DNA from: an uncultured bacterium
GTDB taxonomy: Bacteria; Bacillota; Clostridia; Lachnospirales; Lachnospiraceae
NCBI GenBank assembly: GCA_937916345.1
Contig: CALFUE010000017.1
Location: 1-7,107 of the forward strand
Direction: 5' to 3'
Length of the DNA: 7,107 nucleotides
Shown here: piece after piece, positions 1 to 4,427 of the stretch
Position numbering within the stretch: the stretch's first letter is position 1
How the letters are laid out: each line of letters opens with the position of its first letter
Program-made: the position numbers and the translations under genes
Notes under the pieces: generated by a model
Databases searched by the model: none
Seen by the model: only the letters and a program-made list of their open reading frames with translations
What the model was told of the DNA's origin: nothing

Positions 1-45
1 GCCCGGTCTAGTTCCAACGGCCACATCGGCGGGCGCTCCGCTTTT
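1..45 (+). repeat. DGR variable repeat (VR), 3' portion with initiation-of-mutagenic-homing region
   Basis: Bases 1-43 align without gaps to the template repeat at 646-688. The only differences are at VR 11, 20 and 22, where the template has A and the VR has G, G and C; all non-adenine positions are identical. A further A-to-T difference at 44 (template 689) sits at the edge of homology, which ends by 45-46. The adenine-free GC-rich stretch 26-43 is identical in both copies and corresponds to the IMH, where cDNA integration starts. The 5' part of the VR is cut off by the window edge. Confidence 0.93.
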
Positions 46-54
46 ATCGGCTAA
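1..54 (+). CDS. DGR target (variable) protein, C-terminal 17 codons only
   Basis: Frame 1 is open from the window edge and encodes ARSSSNGHIGGRSAFIG before a TAA at 52-54. This is the C-terminal end of a DGR variable protein; such proteins usually close a C-type-lectin (formylglycine-generating-enzyme-like) fold with an NxRxxxxxxxxxGFRxA-type ending, and the GGRSA here fits that. Compared with what the template would encode (ARSNSNDNIGGRSAY), three residues in the variable part differ (N to S, D to G, N to H). The body of the gene lies upstream of the window, so its role cannot be read here. In a phage with a downstream lysis operon a tail fibre or receptor-binding protein is the most likely identity, by inference from known DGR phages. 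Confidence 0.85.
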   Translation, partial: ARSSSNGHIGGRSAFIG

Positions 55-74
55 CCGTACACTTGGTTGTTGAT

Positions 75-98
75 TCACTGATAGCCGAACGATAGTGA
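75..98 (+). repeat. Short inverted repeat downstream of the VR
   Basis: TCACT at 75-79 pairs with AGTGA at 94-98 around a 14-base loop, about 30 bases beyond the end of VR homology. DGRs often carry a hairpin or cruciform just 3' of the VR that raises retrohoming efficiency (shown for Bordetella phage BPP-1). This one is weak, with five base pairs, and may be chance. Confidence 0.3.
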
Positions 99-110
99 GG
101 CATACAAAAC

Positions 111-142
111 GCCTGCGTATAGGGTAAAACTTATGCGCAGGC
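111..142 (+). repeat. Strong hairpin between the VR and avd (candidate DGR cruciform or leader structure)
   Basis: GCCTGCGTATAGG at 111-123 pairs with CTTATGCGCAGGC at 130-142, giving 13 pairs (two of them G-T) around the loop GTAAAA. The outer seven pairs are perfect and GC-rich. It lies 57 bases after the target gene stop and 31 bases before avd. No T-tract follows (the next bases are AATTAAAAAATAAC), so it is a poor intrinsic terminator on the plus strand. Candidate roles are the post-VR hairpin that stimulates DGR homing, or an RNA structure that attenuates or stabilises the avd transcript. It is further from the IMH than the hairpin of BPP-1. Confidence 0.6.
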
Positions 143-173
143 AATTAAAAAATAACAAAGAAAGGCAGGAGCG

Positions 174-560
174 ATGGAGAGCGAGAAGTCACCCGGCAGC
201 AGTTACAAGCCGTTTTACCTGAAAGAGAAGATCGGGGAAATGATCCGTTACGGCAGACCGCTTACAAAGAGGTTTTCCAGAAAGGACAGAGACCTCGCAG
301 ACGACATCAGAGCCTCTATGCTACGGATGTATAAACTTTCGGTTGAGATTGAAAAGAAGTATTACCGAAAGACCACGACGCAGGAGCTTGATGTTGAGCT
401 TGAATGGTTACGGCATCTTGTGCGGCTTGCGGCAGATAAGGAAGTTTGCGGAGAGAAATTCGCGCCACCGCTTTCAGCGCATCAGTATGAGGTGTGGGCG
501 AGGTACAACACAGAAATAGGGAATCTTTTAGGGAAGTATATTGCTTCCTTGAATAGATAG
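174..560 (+). CDS. avd: DGR accessory variability determinant (Avd), four-helix-bundle protein
   Basis: This 128-residue, lysine- and arginine-rich, helix-rich protein sits between the variable repeat and the template repeat, the standard place of Avd. Its length matches bacteriophage Avd. Avd proteins form pentameric, positively charged four-helix barrels that bind the DGR reverse transcriptase and the template RNA and are needed for template-primed cDNA synthesis. In the sequence, residues 40-72 (DRDLADDIRASMLRM onward) and 72-90 (ELDVELEWLRHLVRLAADKE) read as amphipathic helices, with a tyrosine-rich basic stretch near residue 63. The ATG start has an AAAGG-type ribosome binding site at 161-165 eight bases upstream. 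The gene ends 20 bases before the template repeat. Identification rests on position, length and composition rather than on a catalytic motif. Confidence 0.87.
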   Translation: MESEKSPGSSYKPFYLKEKIGEMIRYGRPLTKRFSRKDRDLADDIRASMLRMYKLSVEIEKKYYRKTTTQELDVELEWLRHLVRLAADKEVCGEKFAPPLSAHQYEVWARYNTEIGNLLGKYIASLNR

Positions 561-579
561 GGAGCGGGTCAGTAGGTGC

Positions 580-690
580 TTGATCCGGGGCGGCAACTGG
601 AACAATGGGGCTAACGCAGGTGTGTTCAATTCCAACCTGAACAATGCCCGGTCTAATTCCAACGACAACATCGGCGGGCGCTCCGCTTAT
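580..690 (+). repeat. DGR template repeat (TR)
   Basis: The stretch is strongly enriched in AAC and AAT triplets: read in the VR frame it holds 11 asparagine codons (GGNWNNGANAGVFNSNLNN, then ARSNSNDNIGGRSAY). Asparagine-rich templates with this GG-N-W-NN-GANAGVF pattern are typical of DGRs, because AAY codons can mutate to many residues without creating stops. Bases 646-688 match the VR at 1-43 with differences only at adenines. The 3' limit (about 690) is set by loss of homology; the 5' limit is approximate because the matching VR portion lies outside the window. An open frame runs through it from 580 to 906, but this follows from its protein-coding ancestry and I do not call it a gene. Confidence 0.94.
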
Positions 691-805
691 CGTCTTACAT
701 TCGGCGATCTGTGCCGGACAGAGGGCTGTACCCTACGGGGAACAGCACAGCGTACAGACTATAAGGGATCCTCTTCCTTTCTGCCATGCGCAGAAGAAAT
801 GTTAA
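691..805 (+). ncRNA. DGR RNA spacer downstream of the TR (structured, RT/Avd-binding candidate)
   Basis: This non-coding stretch between the template repeat and the reverse transcriptase corresponds to the spacer that, in BPP-1, primes cDNA synthesis and binds RT-Avd. Two clear hairpins are visible. The first spans 725-746: GCTGT pairs with ACAGC, with an inner CCC/GGG stem. The second spans 779-795: TTCTGC pairs with GCAGAA around the loop CATGC. An alternative pairing, CTGTGC (709-714) with GCACAG (745-750), competes with the first. The exact RNA ends cannot be read from sequence; the transcript probably begins before 580 and runs into the RT gene. Confidence 0.6.
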
Positions 806-844
806 TTGCTGCGGAGACGGAAACGCCACACGCAGCATTATTTT

Positions 845-1969
845 ATGGACGAGATAACAGAACCTTTCACTATTCAGGATGCGTGGCCGATTATTTGCAG
901 TTTTGAATGGCTGCTTGAAGCGCACCGCAACGCCAGAAAGGGCAAGCGGTACAGAGCGGAGGTTATGTCATTCACGGCGCATCTTGAAGATAACCTGCTT
1001 ATTATTCAGGAGGGATTGCGAAACGGAACATACGAGCTCGGACCGTATAGAAAACTTTGGGTTTTTGTTCCGAAGAAAAGGCTTGTCATGGCGCTTCCTT
1101 ACATGGACAGGATAGTGCAATGGAGCTTGTATCAGTATCTTAACCCGATATACGACAGGAGTTTCATTGAAGATAGCTACGCCTGCAGGAAGAACAAAGG
1201 CAGCCACAAAGCAGCAGACCGCCTCCAGTATTGGATGAGGCAGGTTGACAGAAAGCCGGGCGGCGGTTGGTACTACTTAAAGCTCGATATCAGCAAATAC
1301 TTTTACCGGGTAGATCACGAGATTCTTCTTTCGATTTTAGCAAGGAAGATAAAAGACCCGGACATGATGAATTGCATCCAAGGCATAGTAAACAGCACCG
1401 CTGAACCCTTCGGACTTCCGAGAGGGAAAGCGCCGCAGGATGTGCCGCCAGAGGAATGGCTTTACGAGGTAGGGATGCCGATAGGCAACCTTACGAGCCA
1501 GCTATTCGCAAACATTTACTTAAACGAGCTGGATCAGTACTGCAAGCACACGCTCCGGATCCATTACTACATCAGGTACATGGACGACATTGTTATTCTT
1601 GCGCAGGACAAAGAAACACTGCACAGATGGAAAGCTGAGATTGAGGCTTTTCTGAAAGATAGGCTCCGGCTTGATCTTAACAATAAGACCAGCATCAGAC
1701 CGGTCAAGGTTGGCATTGAGTTTGTAGGCGTTAGGATATGGACTACGCATAAGAAACTACGGAAAAGCACCGTAGGCAGGATAAAGAGAGAGGTTCACAA
1801 GATCTGTTCAGAGTATGCAAGCGGACGGATGAGCAAAGCGGCTTTCGACAGGAGAGTCGCCAGCATAAAGGGACTGCTTGAACATACGAACACCGGTCAC
1901 TTACGCCACCGCCTAAACAAGATTTATATCAGGGAGATGGAGAAAAGAAAGGACAAACAGCATGGATGA
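845..1969 (+). CDS. DGR reverse transcriptase
   Basis: This 374-residue protein copies the template RNA into cDNA with frequent misincorporation at adenines, driving mutagenic retrohoming. In order it shows a basic N-terminal segment (EAHRNARKGKRYR, residues 26-37), the catalytic-domain motif LKLDISKYFYRVDH with Asp148, the DGR-specific motif 4 PIGNLTSQ (residues 212-219; group II intron RTs have QGxxxSP), the active site YMDD (245-248) and GIEFVGVRIW (290-299), followed by a basic C-terminal thumb. Length is normal for the family. The ATG at 845 is chosen because the conserved region begins just after it, but it has no clear ribosome binding site. An in-frame TTG at 806 would add 13 residues (LRRRKRHTQHYF after the initiator) and is a real alternative. 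The stop overlaps the next gene by eight bases, so RT and the lysis genes share a transcript. Confidence 0.95.
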   Translation: MDEITEPFTIQDAWPIICSFEWLLEAHRNARKGKRYRAEVMSFTAHLEDNLLIIQEGLRNGTYELGPYRKLWVFVPKKRLVMALPYMDRIVQWSLYQYLNPIYDRSFIEDSYACRKNKGSHKAADRLQYWMRQVDRKPGGGWYYLKLDISKYFYRVDHEILLSILARKIKDPDMMNCIQGIVNSTAEPFGLPRGKAPQDVPPEEWLYEVGMPIGNLTSQLFANIYLNELDQYCKHTLRIHYYIRYMDDIVILAQDKETLHRWKAEIEAFLKDRLRLDLNNKTSIRPVKVGIEFVGVRIWTTHKKLRKSTVGRIKREVHKICSEYASGRMSKAAFDRRVASIKGLLEHTNTGHLRHRLNKIYIREMEKRKDKQHG

Positions 1970-2135
1970 GATAGGGGAACTTGTCATAGATCAATGCGAG
2001 ATCATAAAGAAGCAGGCGGGGCTTATTGACCGCCTTTTTCTATTGCTCCTCCAGCACATCCAGATTGAGGACATGGAGGCGGAGCTTCAGGAAATGCAAG
2101 CGGTCACAAAGATCGCAGCAAAATGGGAGCCATAA
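1962..2135 (+). CDS. Small helical phage protein of 57 residues, function unknown
   Basis: The ORF begins with an ATG that overlaps the last eight bases of the RT gene, and an AAAGGA site at 1948-1953 precedes it at good spacing. The product (MDEIGELVIDQCEIIKKQAG, then LIDRLFLLLLQHIQIEDMEA and an acidic/basic helix to KWEP) reads as one long amphipathic, mostly acidic helix with a leucine-rich middle (residues 25-30, LFLLLL). It has no signal peptide and no convincing membrane span, because the hydrophobic run is only about six residues. I do not recognise a family. Small helical proteins just before XhlA and holin genes are common in Firmicutes phages. Its overlap with RT and 18-base gap to the next gene suggest it belongs to the lysis operon. 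Confidence 0.72.
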   Translation: MDEIGELVIDQCEIIKKQAGLIDRLFLLLLQHIQIEDMEAELQEMQAVTKIAAKWEP

Positions 2136-2153
2136 CCCAGAAAGGAGGTAGCC

Positions 2154-2468
2154 GTGGAAGATAAGGACTTCGTAACACTTGCAGTTCACAACGAATTTGC
2201 AAGAAGAATTGACGATGAGAACCATCGCCAAAACCGCCGCATTGAATCGCTCGAAGGAACCGTTCGCCAGATCTCAGAGCTGACAACTTCCGTTAAGGAG
2301 TTGGCCGTGAACATGGGGAACATGGTTAAAGAGCAGGAAAAGCAGGGCAAGCGCCTTGAAACGCTCGAAGGCAGAGACGGAGAGATGTGGCGAAAAGTTG
2401 TAGGCTATATTGCAACGGCAGTTGTAGGCATTATAGTCGGTTTCATTTTTACCAAAATCGGAATCTGA
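2154..2468 (+). CDS. XhlA-like (haemolysin XhlA family) coiled-coil membrane protein
   Basis: The 104-residue product has a long charged coiled-coil region (residues about 20-72, with heptad-like IESLEGTVRQISELTTSVKE) followed by one C-terminal transmembrane helix (residues about 82-100, VVGYIATAVVGIIVGFIF). This is the layout of the XhlA family, which in Bacillus subtilis PBSX acts with the holin XhlB to let endolysin through the membrane. A GTG start is used, supported by AAAGGAGG at 2141-2148 five bases upstream. It lies just before the holin gene, which strengthens the call. The N terminus is probably cytoplasmic; this is inferred from the missing signal peptide and the C-terminal anchor. 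Confidence 0.85.
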   Translation: MEDKDFVTLAVHNEFARRIDDENHRQNRRIESLEGTVRQISELTTSVKELAVNMGNMVKEQEKQGKRLETLEGRDGEMWRKVVGYIATAVVGIIVGFIFTKIGI

Positions 2469-2484
2469 AAAGGAGGTATTCATT

Positions 2485-2754
2485 ATGGATTTTACTTTTG
2501 GGATCGCAGGAGTAGCGGCAATTTCGGTTATTTGCTTTCTAATCGGGCAGGGCATTAAGGTGTCCCCGATTGACAGCAAATTTATTCCGGTTATTTGCGG
2601 AATCGCCGGAGCCATTCTGGGGGCCGTAGCGTTCCTGATCGGGATGCCGGACTTCCCCGCAGCGGATATTATAACCGCCGTAGCGGTTGGAATTGTGTCC
2701 GGGCTTGCGGCTACCGGAGCTAATCAGATTTACAAGCAGTTGAAAGAGGGGTGA
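2485..2754 (+). CDS. Phage holin (three transmembrane helices)
   Basis: The 89-residue, highly hydrophobic protein has three predicted membrane helices at about residues 5-22, 34-53 and 61-79 and ends in a short charged tail (YKQLKEG), as expected for a class I-like holin of Firmicutes phages. Holins accumulate in the inner membrane and open at a set time to release endolysin. The start is well supported by AGGAGG at 2471-2476, eight bases before the ATG. It sits between the XhlA-like gene and the endolysin, the usual lysis-cassette order. The assignment rests on topology, size and context; I see no sequence motif that fixes the exact holin family. Confidence 0.87.
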   Translation: MDFTFGIAGVAAISVICFLIGQGIKVSPIDSKFIPVICGIAGAILGAVAFLIGMPDFPAADIITAVAVGIVSGLAATGANQIYKQLKEG

Positions 2755-2759
2755 CAGCC

Positions 2760-2870
2760 ATGGATGAGAACATTATTCAGGAAATAGATGATCTTTCCGA
2801 GGAAGCCCTTACAGAGCTTACGAACGGAAAGGAGGAAGGAGAGGACGATGAGCAACAGCCCGTTGGTTAA
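2760..2870 (+). CDS. Very small acidic protein of 36 residues between holin and endolysin
   Basis: The ORF encodes a strongly acidic peptide (MDENIIQEIDDLSEEALTEL, then TNGKEEGEDDEQQPVG). It starts five bases after the holin stop with GAGGGG at 2746-2751 eight bases upstream. Its last 23 bases overlap the endolysin start, whose ribosome binding sites (2829-2841) lie inside it. This arrangement suggests translational coupling: ribosomes finishing the small ORF would reload on the endolysin start. It may be a functional peptide or act only as a leader. I know of no assigned function. Confidence 0.6.
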   Translation: MDENIIQEIDDLSEEALTELTNGKEEGEDDEQQPVG

Positions 2871-4140
2871 AACAGTTATACTGTCCCCGAACCATTCAGG
2901 AGAGAGGACGATGGCGATTGACAGGATCACGCCTCATTGCGTAGTAGGGCATTGCAGCCTTACCACCCTCGGAAACATCTTCGCTCCTACCAGCCGGAAA
3001 GCCTCCAGCAATTACGGCATAGACGATCAGGGACAGGTCGGAATGTATGTTGAAGAACGCAACAGGAGCTGGTGTTCATCCAGCTCCGCAAACGATCAGA
3101 GAGCCGTTACGATTGAGGTAGCAAGCGACACGAAAGCACCGTATGCCATCACGAACGGAGCGTGGAGCGGTCTTGTTGCGCTTTGCGAGGATATCTGCAA
3201 GAGAAACGGAAAGAAAAGACTTGTTTGGATTCCCGACAAGCAGAAAGCTCTTGATTACTCACCGGCAGCGGACGAGATGCTTCTTACCGTTCATAGATGG
3301 TTTGCAAATAAGAGCTGTCCCGGAGATTATATTTATAACCGTTTGGGAGAGCTTGCTACCATCGTAACAAGAATGCTCGGCGGCAGCGCAGAGATACCCG
3401 AGGAACCCGCCCAGCAGCCCCAGAATGACACGGGAGAAAAGCAGACGGACAAAATTATATGGGACTTCCTGAAAGCGGCAGGATTGACCGATTACGCCGT
3501 TGCTGGCGTTATGGGAAACCTTTACGCAGAGAGCGGGCTGAAGCCGAACAACCTTCAGAACAGCTTCGAGAAAAAGCTCGGCATGGACGACGCTACATAT
3601 ACGGCTCAGGTAGACAATGGACTTTACACGAATTTCGTTAAGGATTCCGCTGGCTACGGACTCGCACAGTGGACTTATTGGAGCAGGAAGCAGGCGCTTC
3701 TGGCATACGCCAAGGAGCACGACAAGAGCATCGGAGACCTTCAGATGCAGCTTGAATACTTGTGGAAAGAGCTTTCCGGCTACAAGGGAGTTATGCAGCA
3801 GCTTAAGAACGCAAAGAGCGTCCTTGAAGCCAGCAACGCCATCTTGACCGGCTATGAGAAACCGGCAGATCAGAGCGCAGCGGTTCAGAAAAAGAGAGCC
3901 GGTTATGGACAGACCTTTTATGATTTGTACGCCGAGAATTTCAAGCCCTACACCGTAAAGGTTACAGCCACCGCCCTGAATGTCCGCAAGGGAGCCGGGA
4001 CAAGCTACCCCGTTACTACGGTTATCAGAGATAAGGGCATTTATACCATTGTCGAGGAAAAAGCCGTAGGCAATAACACATGGGGCAGACTTAAGAGCGG
4101 AGCCGGATGGATTTGTCTCTATTACACCAAAAAGGTATAA
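2848..4140 (+). CDS. Modular endolysin: N-acetylmuramoyl-L-alanine amidase, lysozyme-like domain and SH3 domain
   Basis: The 430-residue protein degrades host peptidoglycan at the end of infection. Residues 1-175 form an amidase_2/PGRP-type zinc amidase; His30 (ITPHCVVGHC), His149 and Cys157 (VHRWFANKSCPGDY) are the likely zinc ligands. After a Pro/Gln/Glu linker (about 180-200), residues 202-362 match the phage tail lysozyme-like fold, with Glu228 in NLYAESGLKP as probable catalytic acid and GYGLAQWTYWSRKQAL downstream. Residues 367-430 are an SH3 cell-wall-binding domain (ALNVRKGAGTSYPV, ending GWICLYYTKKV). There is no signal peptide, so export depends on the holin. The start at 2848 has tandem AGGAGG/AAGGAG sites and gives the MSNSPLV beginning common in related lysins. 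The frame stays open upstream to 2788, but that part is spurious. A second start signal occurs in frame at 2911. Confidence 0.93.
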   Translation: MSNSPLVKTVILSPNHSGERTMAIDRITPHCVVGHCSLTTLGNIFAPTSRKASSNYGIDDQGQVGMYVEERNRSWCSSSSANDQRAVTIEVASDTKAPYAITNGAWSGLVALCEDICKRNGKKRLVWIPDKQKALDYSPAADEMLLTVHRWFANKSCPGDYIYNRLGELATIVTRMLGGSAEIPEEPAQQPQNDTGEKQTDKIIWDFLKAAGLTDYAVAGVMGNLYAESGLKPNNLQNSFEKKLGMDDATYTAQVDNGLYTNFVKDSAGYGLAQWTYWSRKQALLAYAKEHDKSIGDLQMQLEYLWKELSGYKGVMQQLKNAKSVLEASNAILTGYEKPADQSAAVQKKRAGYGQTFYDLYAENFKPYTVKVTATALNVRKGAGTSYPVTTVIRDKGIYTIVEEKAVGNNTWGRLKSGAGWICLYYTKKV

Positions 4141-4234
4141 AATCTTTGTCTATTGCGTCCATTGCTGGGCTTTCTTTCGTGTAGTATCATTGTGCGCGGG
4201 AGGGGGTTTAAGGGGGTGCGATAAGACAGATTTT

Positions 4235-4268
4235 AAGGCGGGAGCTCTTCGGAGTTTCCCGCCTTTTT
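4235..4268 (+). terminator. Intrinsic terminator of the lysis operon
   Basis: AAGGCGGGA (4235-4243) pairs with TCCCGCCTT (4257-4265). An inner CTC-TTCG-GAG hairpin closes the stem with a UUCG-type tetraloop, and TTTTT follows at 4264-4268. It lies 95 bases after the endolysin stop and would end the plus-strand late transcript. The minus-strand copy is followed by AAAATCTG rather than a T-tract, so it is less likely to stop integrase transcription. Confidence 0.88.
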
Positions 4269-4343
4269 CTTTGCAAAAGTTCAATTCATTCCGAAAAGCA
4301 TCTTCATAATACGCACCGGAGAAAACGAGATAGACTTTTCAGG

Positions 4344-4390
4344 ATTAAAAAGTGAAGCTCATTTCCATTTCTTGAAGTTCACATTTATAT
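4344..4390. repeat. Imperfect dyad GTGAA-n2-TCA ... TGA-n2-TTCAC
   Basis: Bases 4352-4361 and 4373-4382 form an inverted repeat with 8 of 10 positions paired. The symmetry extends outward over A/T bases to 4344 and 4390. The centre is a single base (4367), which is less usual for a serine integrase site, where crossover is centred on a dinucleotide. It could be a protein-binding site or a remnant att arm. Confidence 0.35.
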
Positions 4391-4424
4391 AATGAGGGCA
4401 AAACGACGCATTATAAAAAAGCGA
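4379..4424. other. Candidate attP dyad beside the integrase gene
   Basis: TATAATG (4388-4394) and CATTATA (4409-4415) form a perfect 7-bp inverted repeat. Partial symmetry extends to 4379 and 4424 (14 of 23 positions paired), centred on the non-palindromic dinucleotide AA at 4401-4402. A dyad of about 46 bp with a non-symmetric dinucleotide centre, four bases beyond an integrase gene, is what serine-integrase attP sites look like. It is only a candidate: AT-rich dyads arise by chance and attB is not available. Confidence 0.35.
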
Positions 4425-4427
4425 GTT

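Larger units (their letters stand above)
4141..4427. other. Non-coding junction between the lysis operon and the integrase gene
   Basis: No ORF with a plausible start is seen in these 287 bases. They contain the late-operon terminator (4235-4268), a G-rich tract with the repeat AGGGGG at 4201-4206 and 4211-4216, and two imperfect dyads (4344-4390 and 4379-4424) just beyond the integrase stop. This is where a serine-integrase phage could carry attP. Confidence 0.7.

Noticed and set aside
111..142. Hairpin after the target gene as an intrinsic terminator
   Set aside because: The stem is followed by A-rich rather than T-rich sequence, so I keep it as an unassigned hairpin rather than a terminator.
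580..906. Open frame through the template repeat encoding an asparagine-rich protein of 108 residues
   Set aside because: It reflects the coding ancestry of the TR in the VR frame. It starts with TTG without a ribosome binding site, runs through the spacer RNA and overlaps the RT start; its only natural role is as RNA template.
3259..3720. Minus-strand 153-residue ORF inside the endolysin
   Set aside because: It is a shadow of a gene whose catalytic motifs are intact; no promoter or ribosome binding site supports it.
4198..4216. G-rich tract GGG-A-GGGGG-TTTAA-GGGGG as a possible G-quadruplex
   Set aside because: Only three runs of three or more G are present, so a stable three-layer quadruplex would need a fourth run; a two-layer form is too weak to claim.
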